From NCBI GenBank assembly GCA_937960645.1, contig CALGPJ010000027.1, forward strand, positions 1-33,508: 33,508 nucleotides of DNA, read 5' to 3'. The stretch is from an uncultured Spirochaetia bacterium (lineage in GTDB: Bacteria; Spirochaetota; Spirochaetia; JABEVK01). Shown piece after piece: positions 16,549 to 24,482 of this stretch. The notes beneath the pieces were generated by a model. That model saw nothing but the letters and a program-made list of their open reading frames with translations, ran no database searches and was not told the DNA's origin. The translations under genes were made by a program, and so were the position numbers. Numbering within the stretch: the first letter of the stretch is position 1; every line of letters starts with the position of its first letter.

Positions 16549-18724
16549 GTGAGGCCGCGACTGGTTCGAATTCTCTACCTGGTCCTTCTCCTGTTCCTTG
16601 TCGCGGCCAACCTTTCGGTGTTCAACAACAGGTATCTCTGGAACGAGCTGGCCACCGTTCTCATCGTCCTGGTGCTGTTGGGAGTCACGATTTATGAGCT
16701 GGCCCAGGAGCCTAACCGCGTTCTCGGATCATCCCAAAAGCTCGAGAAACCCGATCCCCGTGTCGGGGACGTCCCCTTCCCGTTCCTCGTGCTGGATGAG
16801 GCAAATCGTCTCGTCGATTTCTCCTTGGAATGTCTGGAAATCTTGCCTGAATTGAAAGAGGGCCGGGGAAAACATCTTTTGGACATCTTCCCTGTCATCG
16901 ATGAAGAACAACTCAGTCAGGTGCGCGGGTACCTCAACTACCATCCCTTTTCCTCGTTGGAATTGACAATTGCCCGGGATATGAAAACCGTCGAACATTA
17001 CCAGATCCTTTTTCAAAATTGGAAACAAAATCCGGGATGGCTGGTCGGCCTTGCGATCGACAGAACCCTCGAACATCGAGAACGCCAGGAATTGATTCAA
17101 GCCAAAGAGATGCTCGATCAATTTTTGGAAAACATTCCCGGCAGCGTCTATATCAAAGATGCCCGGGGCACGCTGGTTTACCAAAATCAACAATCGATTT
17201 TCGAGTGTATGGAATTTCCCGATCTCCACGTTTTCCTGACGACGCCCGCCCCCCTTCCCCGCCGCAGGTCCGGCATCCCTGCCAGTGTCCGTGCCCAAAG
17301 CCGAAAATTTTCCGAGGAGGTCCGCGAATGGGAGGTTTGGCAGTTTCCCATCGCCACATCCCTGGAGCAGCTCGAAGCGGGAGTGCTTTTCGACGTCACC
17401 AACCGCCGCCAGCAGGAAAGCCGCCTGACAGAAAGCCAGGCGTTTTTGGAGGCCACCCTCAACCACAGCCCGGTGGGACTCATCATCCTGGACGGAAAGA
17501 CCACCAGCATCCGTGTGGCCAACGAAGAGCTCAAACGCCTCTTCGGCATCGACCCCTCGGAGAACCTGACGGGAAGGAGCATCAATTTCGAAAAGCTGGA
17601 GTGGAAGATCTTTCAGCAAGACGGGCAGCCCTTTCCCATCGAACACCACCCGGTCTATCAGGCCTTTTTCCAGGGTCAGGCCTGGAGCGGGCGGGTGGTG
17701 CTCCGCAACGCGACAAACGCGACACGGTATGCGATGGTCAATTCCGCTCCTGTCTATGACTATCGTCGGCAGTTTTTAGCCGTGGTGGTGGTTGTGACGG
17801 ATATCACGGAACTCGTGGATGCCGAGCGCCGTCTGCAGGAACTCAATCGTGAGCTGGAAAATCGGGTGGAAGAGAGGACTCAGGACCTCAGAACGGCCAA
17901 TCTCGAACTTCAGGAAAAAATCGAAGAACTGCGGGAGACTCAACAGCAACTGATCGAAACCGAAAAGATGGCCAGCCTGGGGAATCTGGTCGCCGGTGTT
18001 GCCCACGAGATCAACACCCCTATCGGGGTCGGCGTCACCGCGGCCAGCCTTTTGGACGAATTGACTACCAACCTCCACAAAAAACTCACCGCCGGAAGCC
18101 TGACGCGATCGGAATTCGATGAATATCTCGACAAGGCCCGACTCAGCTGCCAGGTCATCCTCACCAATCTGGAGCGGGCCTCGAAACTGATTCAAAGTTT
18201 CAAGCTCATCAGCGTGGATCAAAACACCGATCCCCTCAGGATTTTTAAAGTGAAGGAATACCTCGAGGATGTTTTTCGCAGCCTTCATCCTCCAGAGAGG
18301 CGGATCCACCTCGACATCAGGGTCCAGGGGGGACGAGGATTTGTGTCTGCACTCTTACCCGGGTGCCTTTTCCCAGATCATCACGAACCTGTACATGAAT
18401 TCCTGCCTGCATGGATTCGAGGGCAGGGATCAGGGAACCATCCTAACCCAGTTTTTATGCGACGGCCCCTGGTTTTTTCTGCATTACGAAGATGACGGCA
18501 AGGGGATGGACACCGAAATCCAAAAAAAAATCTTTGAGCCCTTTTTCAGCACGCGCCGGAACCGGGGCGGCACCGGCCTGGGCATGCACATCGTTTACAA
18601 TCTGGTGACTCAAAAACTCGGTGGCAGCATCACCGTCCAATCCACCCCAGGACGGGGAACGAAATTCATTCTGAAGATTCCCTATTCAGCGAGTCCCGCA
18701 TCCACTGAAGGTAAGGTTCGTTGA
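16549..18724 (+). CDS. membrane PAS-domain sensor histidine kinase, interrupted by a frameshift in a G6 run
   Basis: Frame 1 runs from GTG 16549 and would end at 18495; the ATP-binding domain continues in frame 2 to TGA 18722-18724. Skipping one G in the six-G run at 18327-18332 joins them into about 724 residues. Two membrane helices (about 5-22 and 28-50) are followed by PAS-like regions (about 70-170, 190-290, 300-425), a coiled coil and HisKA with [13 protein letters not shown] (His486). After the shift come the N-box ([13 protein letters not shown]), G1 (YEDDGKGMD) and [25 protein letters not shown]. All catalytic parts are intact apart from the frame. It may be a sequencing error, a phase-variable tract or a recent lesion. 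The 3' end overlaps cutA by 59 bases. No partner regulator is adjacent. Confidence 0.82.
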
Positions 18725-18998
18725 CCTGAGAACACCCCCAGGCCAGGATCTCGGGAACGGTGTACGGATGATGAGTTTTTATAAAATGTTGCAAATCATC
18801 CCACAAGGTGTCGAAACTTTTCAGAAGGATCAAACACTCGGCCTCCTGTTCGATCTTTCCCTGCCAGAGGTAGATGCTGGTCATGGGCGGAAGTACCTGG
18901 GCGCAGGCGGCCAGCCTTGCCTCGATGATGTGCCGTGCCAATTCGTGCGAACCGTCCACAGGATGGCTGACCAGGACGACGATTGCTTTGGGGTTCAT
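18666..18998 (-). CDS. cutA: CutA divalent-ion tolerance protein
   Basis: A 110-residue protein matching CutA1 in length and motifs: IVVLVSHP at the N-terminus, ARHIIEARLAACAQVLPPMTSIYLWQGKIEQEAECLILLKS in the middle (shown here only as landmark: ARLAACAQ, YLWQGKI, ECLILLKS) and HPYTVPEIL near 77-85, then a terminal YLQWMRDSL helix. CutA is a small trimeric PII-like protein; its role in metal tolerance is established only loosely. ATG 18998 overlaps the aroA stop (ATGA), so translation is coupled to aroA. The last 59 bases overlap the end of the kinase gene on the other strand; this is needed for the conserved C-terminal helix and is not a wrong stop. Confidence 0.92.
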   Translation of the reverse strand: MNPKAIVVLVSHPVDGSHELARHIIEARLAACAQVLPPMTSIYLWQGKIEQEAECLILLKSFDTLWDDLQHFIKTHHPYTVPEILAWGCSQVNEPYLQWMRDSLNRESSE

Positions 18999-20272
18999 CG
19001 GCGGATCGATTCCAGGGTCTTGAAGAAGTCGGGAAAGGTGACGCTGGCCGCCTCGGCATCATGAATGATGACAGGACTGTCGGCGCCCAGGGCCGCGATC
19101 GCCAGGCTCATCGCGACCCGATGGTCGTGATGCGAGCTGACCTCACCTCCCCTCAGCTGCCCCCCCTCGATCACCAGACCATCGGGCAATTCTTCGATCC
19201 GGGCCCCCAGTTTGGTGAGTTCTGCGGCCATCACGGCGATGCGATCGGTTTCCTTAAGACGAGCCTGCGGGACGTTGACCAGACGCGTCTGCCCCTCGGC
19301 GTAACACGCGGCCACGGCCAGGGCCGGCAGGGCATCGGGCGTGGCGTTGAGGTCCAACTCGGCTCCCCGAAGGCCCTGAGGTGCATGGATGAGCACATAG
19401 GGCACGCCCTCGAAATATTCCCGACTCACCTGGGCCCCCATGGTCTGAAGCATCCCGAGGACGGCCTTGTCACCCTGAAAATCGTTCAGGTCCAGGCCCT
19501 CGATCGCAACCGAGCTGCCGTTCAGACAGGCGCCCACCAGAAAAAAGGTGGCGCTGCTCCAGTCTGCGGGGATGGTTCGTTCGAACGCACGGTAGGTCTG
19601 GCCGCCCGAAATTCGGAAATGGCCGAAATCCTGCGTGTAGTCAACGGCAACGTGTTGATCCTCGAGCCATTTGAGGGTCATCTCGGCGTAGGGACGCTCG
19701 TAGAGAAGGGGTACCTCGATGTCGGTGACCACGCCGGCGGGCGCCAGAGGTGCCGCAATCAAGAGGGAGGAAAGGTACTGGCTGGTGGGGCATTCGATGC
19801 TGATGCTCCCACCCTTCCAGGGGCCGCGCACAGCGTAGGGGGCGCAGCCGTTTTCCCTGGCCACCACCACCTCGATGCCCAGTCCCTGCAGGGCTCCCAG
19901 AAGATTGGCGGCCGTCCGGCGGCGGATCTGATGGTCCCCGGTAAAAAAGGTCCAGCGCTTCCCCAGGGCGGCCAGAGAGGTCGTGAGGTAGAGGGTGGTA
20001 CCGGAATTGCCGGTGTCGATTACATCCTCGGCAACCCACTCCCGTCCCCCCAGTCCTTCGACCAGCCAGGAAGATCCCGAGGTATCGATGGTGGCTCCCA
20101 GAATGCGGCAAGCTCGGACACAGGATGCGGCATCGTCGGAATGAAGCGGATTGTGAATGACCGACCGCCCTTCGGCGAAGGAGGCGATGAGCAGAGCCCG
20201 GATAGTGTGACTCTTCGATGCCGGAACGCGGACCTTGCCGGCCAGCTTGCCCGGCCGGGCCTCGTACACCAT
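18995..20272 (-). CDS. aroA: 3-phosphoshikimate 1-carboxyvinyltransferase (EPSP synthase)
   Basis: A 425-residue cytoplasmic enzyme of the shikimate pathway that joins PEP to shikimate 3-phosphate. Active-site residues can be placed: PASKSHTIRALL (Lys20, Ser21), GNSGTT (89-93), TGDHQIRRR (113-119), PTSQYLSSLL (Ser164, Gln165), catalytic Asp313 in TPDALP, ARLKETDR (Glu341, Arg344), DHRVAM (Arg385) and Lys418. The GNSGTT form is of the class II type. The residue after GNSGTTL is Tyr95 where most homologues have Arg. The ATG 20272 start lies eight bases after rpmB; no strong Shine-Dalgarno is seen apart from AAGG at the rpmB end, so coupling is likely. aroA stands alone here without other shikimate genes. 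Confidence 0.96.
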   Translation of the reverse strand: MVYEARPGKLAGKVRVPASKSHTIRALLIASFAEGRSVIHNPLHSDDAASCVRACRILGATIDTSGSSWLVEGLGGREWVAEDVIDTGNSGTTLYLTTSLAALGKRWTFFTGDHQIRRRTAANLLGALQGLGIEVVVARENGCAPYAVRGPWKGGSISIECPTSQYLSSLLIAAPLAPAGVVTDIEVPLLYERPYAEMTLKWLEDQHVAVDYTQDFGHFRISGGQTYRAFERTIPADWSSATFFLVGACLNGSSVAIEGLDLNDFQGDKAVLGMLQTMGAQVSREYFEGVPYVLIHAPQGLRGAELDLNATPDALPALAVAACYAEGQTRLVNVPQARLKETDRIAVMAAELTKLGARIEELPDGLVIEGGQLRGGEVSSHHDHRVAMSLAIAALGADSPVIIHDAEAASVTFPDFFKTLESIRR

Positions 20273-20280
20273 GAACGGTC

Positions 20281-20508
20281 TTAAACCTTGACGACCTTGC
20301 CGGCCTTGAGACAGCCCGTACAGACCTTGATGGTCTTCACGGCCCCATCCACGATGGTTTTGACATTCACGATATTGGCCTTGAAAACCCTTGCCGTCAC
20401 CACGCCGATGTGCTGACCGGCCCCGCCCTTTTTCTTGGGCTGCCCCTTGCGGGGAACATTGCTTCCGTAAACGGTACCCTTACCGCAAATCTCACAACGA
20501 CGCGCCAT
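20281..20508 (-). CDS. rpmB: 50S ribosomal protein L28
   Basis: A 75-residue basic protein beginning MARRCEICGKG, the L28 N-terminus. Two Cys pairs (CEIC and CTGC) could bind zinc, the C+ form. The central NVPRKGQPKKKGGAGQHIGV block, followed by ARVFKANI, resembles spirochaete L28 proteins and is the main taxonomic hint in the window. ATG 20508 has GAGG five bases upstream and a strong promoter (20559-20587). It is the first gene of the rpmB-aroA-cutA operon, an unusual pairing that ties an amino-acid pathway gene to a ribosomal-protein promoter. Confidence 0.96.
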   Translation of the reverse strand: MARRCEICGKGTVYGSNVPRKGQPKKKGGAGQHIGVVTARVFKANIVNVKTIVDGAVKTIKVCTGCLKAGKVVKV

Positions 20509-20558
20509 ACCTTCCTCTCTTAGACGATTCTTGCATCACCTTATCGCAGGGTTCGTGG

Positions 20559-20587
20559 ATTTTATCAGAGACGCCCGCTTTAGGCAA
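20559..20587 (-). promoter_or_regulatory. promoter of rpmB-aroA-cutA
   Basis: On the minus strand TTGCCT (20582-20587), 17 bases, then TAAAAT (20559-20564) preceded by TGA as an extended -10. Start near 20552, giving a leader of about 45 bases with a good ribosome site. Confidence 0.7.
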
Positions 20588-20602
20588 GCCCAGGACTTCC
20601 CC

Positions 20603-20630
20603 TCGACAGGCCCGGTTGCCGTGATAAACT
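20603..20630 (+). promoter_or_regulatory. promoter of the paired histidine-kinase genes
   Basis: TCGACA (20603-20608), 16 bases, then TGA plus TAAACT (20625-20630). The GTG start at 20637 follows after six bases, so the mRNA would begin at or next to the start codon. The GAAGGG between them is too close to act as a Shine-Dalgarno. Confidence 0.5.
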
Positions 20631-20636
20631 GAAGGG

Positions 20637-22793
20637 GTGAGGCAATCCGAGTTTGTTCTGGTGTACGACCCCGATCCCATCAGCTCCCAACTTCTTGCCT
20701 ACGCCCTGGACCAGGCCGATGTCGCCAACGTGATTGCCGAAAGCTGGGAAGATTGTCTGGCCAAAGCCGCGGATGCCGACCTCCGGCTGGTCGTGTTGCA
20801 CTCGGACGACCCGCTTCCCTCGCTGCTCGACACGCTTCAGAATCTATACCGCGCCATGGGTTACCCGGCTTTAGTCTTTCTCACCACGCATGATCACTCC
20901 GAAGACCGTACCGAAGTCCTGACCAACACCGCAGCGGTTCGTGTGATCCCCAAACCCTACGACATCCGCCAACTCATCACCTCTGTCAAGGACAGGTTCC
21001 TGGAGGAGGTGGAGGAGAATCACCTTTACCGGGAAATCGAGCAGAAGGAGAAATTGCTGACGGATTCCCTGAAATTCCAGCAGCGTGCCGTCCTCATGGA
21101 GGAAGTGAATCGCGAGATTCTTTACCAGACCACAATGGGACCAAACAGTACGGGCGAGGTCAATGTGTTTGCCCTGGACCGGGAACTCCGATACCTGTAC
21201 TTCACACCGGACCACGCGGCCGCGATGGAGCGTCTTTTTGGCCGCCCCCCGGAGCTGGGGATCAAAGTCACCGACATTCCCTGGCCGCCCCACTTTGACC
21301 AGCTGATCCAGAGCCTGGGCAGGTGCTTTGAGGGAACAGAGGTGGAAACGGACATACATTTCGTGTTCGACATGGTGAAGCTCCACATCCGCGCCCGCTC
21401 ACGCCCCCTCCAACTGGAAAATGGCAGCGTCTTTGGGGCCCTGGTAGGACTGCACAACAGTTTCGCCGAAGATCCTCAGGCCAAGGCCCTGACCATCGAA
21501 GTCAGCCCCAGCTTCCAGCCCGAGTGGGCCAGTCTGATCCTCCGAAACCTTTCCGATGTCAATATTGTTTGCGATCGCGACCTGCGGGTGCTGTACGTCG
21601 CGCCGAACAGGCAGAAGCTTCCTCCCACAGACTATTTCGAGGGCAGGCCCCTGACCGACTTCCTGAAAAACCCTTCCGATTGGCCTGACTGGCGAGAGCT
21701 CAAATCCCGCCGCCTGAGGTGGAACCTGCCGGGCCTGGGCACCACCCCTCTTCGAGTCTCCATCAGCCGAATCGGCGCGAGCCTGAGACATCTGGCGGAG
21801 TACCTGGTAACGATCCATGTGCGTCCTTCCACCAACAAAGCAAACCTCGAAGGGCTTCGCGCCCTCTGGCACCAAAGCTTTCTTCCCGCCGAGGTCTTCG
21901 ATTCCCAGGGGAAACTCCTGACTGTCAACAAAGCCTGGAAAAAAATGTTCCCGCCTCCTACGGAGTCTCAAAAGGCCCACGCCCTGTCGTGGCCGCCTCC
22001 ACGGGGAGGGAGCCCCAAAAAGCTTCAGCATCGAGGGCGTTCGTTTCGGGTTTATTTTTTTCCCCACGAGGATTGGGACTCTACCCTGGCCCTCTTCATC
22101 CCCAAAGACCCGGCCCACAAGTCCCAATGGCTCCAGGGGCCCGAGATCGTCAGCCTGATCGCCCACCAGTGGCGTCAGCCCCTGGCCAACCTTGGGGCCC
22201 TGTTCAACGTCCTCGAGCTCCGAGCCAGCCAGCTGCCCGAGCCCCATCAAGAGTTTCTTCCCAAGATCGCATATGCTCAAAAACTGATTCAACACCTCAG
22301 CTCCACCATCGACGACTTCCGCCAATACCTGAGCCCGCAGCGTACCCCCCTGCCGACCGACCTGGTCGACCTTTGCCAGGCGGTGCATGGCCTGTTCTCA
22401 GAACGGCTGACGGCTTTGAACGTGGAGTGGATTTGGGAAATTCGGCAGCAGCCGCTTTGGGCCCCCCTGTACCGCGGCCTTGTCTTTCAAGCCTTGATCG
22501 AACTGACGCGCAACTGCCTGGTCGCGATGGAATCGATCTCCCGTCCCAAACAGCTTTTGTGGACCCTAGTGCAAAACCAGGACAAGGTTGTCATTGAAAT
22601 TCGCCACACAGGAAGACCCTTTCCCCCGAGCATCATCAGGGCCCTTCAAAAAGAAAAAAAATTGATGCATACTGGCCAGGGACTGCAATTCATTCGCAAG
22701 GTGGTCCATAAAATCCATGGAGGCGTATACGCGGTGGAACAAAACGACCAGTATATCCTGCAAAAAATCTGCTTCCGGGGGGTAAACCCGTGA
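20637..22793 (+). CDS. soluble hybrid sensor histidine kinase with degenerate N-terminal receiver
   Basis: A 718-residue cytoplasmic protein. Residues 1-125 have the receiver fold (FVLVYDPDP with the acidic pair; ALVFLTTHD; VIPKPY with the conserved Lys) but the phospho-acceptor strand reads RLVVLHSDDP, with His where Asp belongs, so it is probably not phosphorylated there. A coiled linker (130-160) and two PAS-like regions (about 175-270 and 300-400) follow, then a third near 415-490. HisKA is VSLIAHQWRQPLANLG (His about 510). The ATPase domain is divergent: N-box FQALIELTRNCLVAME, no DxGxG (IRHTGRPF), and GQGLQFIRKVVHKIHGG as G2. ATP binding is therefore uncertain. It overlaps the next kinase gene by four bases (GTGA), so they likely form one signalling unit. 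Confidence 0.85.
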   Translation: MRQSEFVLVYDPDPISSQLLAYALDQADVANVIAESWEDCLAKAADADLRLVVLHSDDPLPSLLDTLQNLYRAMGYPALVFLTTHDHSEDRTEVLTNTAAVRVIPKPYDIRQLITSVKDRFLEEVEENHLYREIEQKEKLLTDSLKFQQRAVLMEEVNREILYQTTMGPNSTGEVNVFALDRELRYLYFTPDHAAAMERLFGRPPELGIKVTDIPWPPHFDQLIQSLGRCFEGTEVETDIHFVFDMVKLHIRARSRPLQLENGSVFGALVGLHNSFAEDPQAKALTIEVSPSFQPEWASLILRNLSDVNIVCDRDLRVLYVAPNRQKLPPTDYFEGRPLTDFLKNPSDWPDWRELKSRRLRWNLPGLGTTPLRVSISRIGASLRHLAEYLVTIHVRPSTNKANLEGLRALWHQSFLPAEVFDSQGKLLTVNKAWKKMFPPPTESQKAHALSWPPPRGGSPKKLQHRGRSFRVYFFPHEDWDSTLALFIPKDPAHKSQWLQGPEIVSLIAHQWRQPLANLGALFNVLELRASQLPEPHQEFLPKIAYAQKLIQHLSSTIDDFRQYLSPQRTPLPTDLVDLCQAVHGLFSERLTALNVEWIWEIRQQPLWAPLYRGLVFQALIELTRNCLVAMESISRPKQLLWTLVQNQDKVVIEIRHTGRPFPPSIIRALQKEKKLMHTGQGLQFIRKVVHKIHGGVYAVEQNDQYILQKICFRGVNP

Positions 22794-23989
22794 ACAAACT
22801 CGAACTCTTTCACGATCTGGCTCGGGATATTACGGTGCTTTATGCCGAGGACGAGGCCGGAGTCCGAGCATCCACCGTAGAACTTCTTGAGAATTTTTTC
22901 CCGAAAATCCTGCCAGCCCGAGACGGGCAGGAAGCCTGGGAAATATGGCAGCAGCAACACCCCGAGCTGATCATCACCGACGTCCGCATGCCCAAAATGG
23001 ACGGCCTGCAACTCGCTCAAAAGGTTCACGAAGTGAACTTTCAGCAGCGCATTGTGGCCATCAGCGCCTATTCGGATACTCCTTCCCTCGTCAAACTCCT
23101 CCATGAAGGCATCAGCGGCTTCCTTTTGAAACCCCTCGAGGTCAACAAACTCATCGACCTTCTGCTGCGAGAGCTGAAAATCATCCACAGCCAAAAGCAC
23201 GAGGCCACCGCCTTGCAGGATCTCGCCAAAGAGATCGAGCGAAGATCGAAGGCTCTGGACCAGGCCAACCGCAGCATCTCGCTGTTGCTTCAGTCCCGGG
23301 AAAACATGCTGCGCCTGGTGGCCCACGAACTTCGAAACCCGCTCAACTCCCTCAACGGCTTTCTTCAACTCCTGCAAAGTCAACTGCACCACCAGCCCGA
23401 ATACGCCGAATATTTCGACTATTTGTTCAAATCGACATCACGGTTGGAGCAAAGCACCCAGAAGGCTCTGGATTTGATTCGAATCACGAGCAGTCTGGAA
23501 ACCCACAAAGAATGGCTCGCGCTAAAGGCCATTTTTTTCCCCCATCGGGATACCGTGGCCTTGCCCACCGCCATCGGGAATTATCGGTTGCTGGGTAACC
23601 CTGTACTCTTCAGCCTCGTGACCGAAAACATCCTCGAAAACTGGCAAAAGTACGGAAAGCCGCCCTACGAGCTCGAACTCGAAATGGGCGACGACAATCT
23701 GCAAATTCACCTCCGAGATCACGGCCAGGGATTCAGCCCGCAAACCCTGGAAAAGATTCAACGTGGGCCCTTCAGTTCGGGAGATATCTTTCACCACCAC
23801 GAAGGTTTTGGTTTGGGGCTGGAGATTATCCGAACCAGCCTGGCAAAGATGGACATCGATTTGAAACTCTCCAATCATCCGGAGGGCGGAGCAAGATACA
23901 CGCTGATTGTTCCCAAACAAGGCTTCCGGACAGGAGACGATCTTTCATCGAACAGCACCCCGGGCGAACGCGTGGAAGGGCAGGACTGA
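22790..23989 (+). CDS. response receiver-histidine kinase hybrid protein
   Basis: A 399-residue cytoplasmic protein. The N-terminal receiver (about 12-125) is complete: LYAEDEAG acidic pair, IITDVRMPKMDG with the phospho-acceptor Asp near 65, ISAYSD Thr/Ser position and FLLKPLE Lys. A helical linker leads to HisKA with LRLVAHELRNPLNSLNGFLQLL (His about 182). The ATPase domain has the N-box TENILENWQKYG, HLRDHGQGF as G1 and HHEGFGLGLEIIRTSLAKM as G2. Such REC-HK proteins often take phosphate from one kinase and pass or modulate it. GTG 22790 overlaps the stop of the upstream kinase, and there is no separate promoter. The partner regulator or output is not in the window. Confidence 0.92.
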   Translation: MNKLELFHDLARDITVLYAEDEAGVRASTVELLENFFPKILPARDGQEAWEIWQQQHPELIITDVRMPKMDGLQLAQKVHEVNFQQRIVAISAYSDTPSLVKLLHEGISGFLLKPLEVNKLIDLLLRELKIIHSQKHEATALQDLAKEIERRSKALDQANRSISLLLQSRENMLRLVAHELRNPLNSLNGFLQLLQSQLHHQPEYAEYFDYLFKSTSRLEQSTQKALDLIRITSSLETHKEWLALKAIFFPHRDTVALPTAIGNYRLLGNPVLFSLVTENILENWQKYGKPPYELELEMGDDNLQIHLRDHGQGFSPQTLEKIQRGPFSSGDIFHHHEGFGLGLEIIRTSLAKMDIDLKLSNHPEGGARYTLIVPKQGFRTGDDLSSNSTPGERVEGQD

Positions 23990-23990
23990 C

Positions 23991-24482
23991 ATGAAATCGG
24001 AAATGGGACCGAACGGGGAAGGCTGGGTCATTTTGCAGATCATCGCCCTGGCGCTCGCCGGTCTGACGCCACCCCTACCCGAATCTGCCCAGGAAGTGCC
24101 CTGGGTATTGATTGCCGTCGCAGCCGCACTGGCCGTGGCGAGCACCGTCTTAATGATTTGGAGCTTCTGGGTCCTGGGCACCAACCTGCAAGCCCCGCCC
24201 GATCCCCGCCAGGGAAACACCCTGATTACCCGAGGTCCCTATGCCCTGGTTCGCCACCCCGTTTATCTGGCCCTCATCGGCCTGTCCCTCGCGTGGCAAA
24301 TCGCCCGAGCCAATGCCGGCGGCATGCTCTGGGTAGGAATCCTGATCCTGGTCCTCTATCTCAAATCGCGTCGGGAGGAGAAAAAGCTGTTGAACATCCA
24401 CCCGGAATATGCCGCGTACCGAAGCCGTACCGATCGTCTCTTTCCGATTTCCTTCCTGATCGGCAAACGCCCGAACCACTAA
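23991..24482 (+). CDS. isoprenylcysteine carboxyl methyltransferase-like (ICMT/PEMT family) membrane protein
   Basis: A 163-residue protein with three to four membrane helices (about 11-28, 36-60, 100-122). The C-terminal half carries the family signature: TLITRGPYALVRHPVYLALIG (RxPYxxVRHPxY), then REEKKLLNIHPEYAAYRSRTDRLFP (EExxLxxxxxxYxxYxxxxxRxxP). Bacterial members methylate small isoprenoid, lipid or other substrates with S-adenosylmethionine; the substrate is unknown. ATG 23991 lies one base after the kinase stop, with AGGA about seven bases upstream, so it is the last gene of the kinase operon. Its TAA overlaps the TAG of the convergent chemoreceptor gene in CTAA. Confidence 0.88.
   Translation: MKSEMGPNGEGWVILQIIALALAGLTPPLPESAQEVPWVLIAVAAALAVASTVLMIWSFWVLGTNLQAPPDPRQGNTLITRGPYALVRHPVYLALIGLSLAWQIARANAGGMLWVGILILVLYLKSRREEKKLLNIHPEYAAYRSRTDRLFPISFLIGKRPNH

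Noticed and set aside
18983-20284. A 433-codon plus-strand frame opposite aroA
   Set aside because: It is the antisense of a complete EPSP synthase with all catalytic residues.
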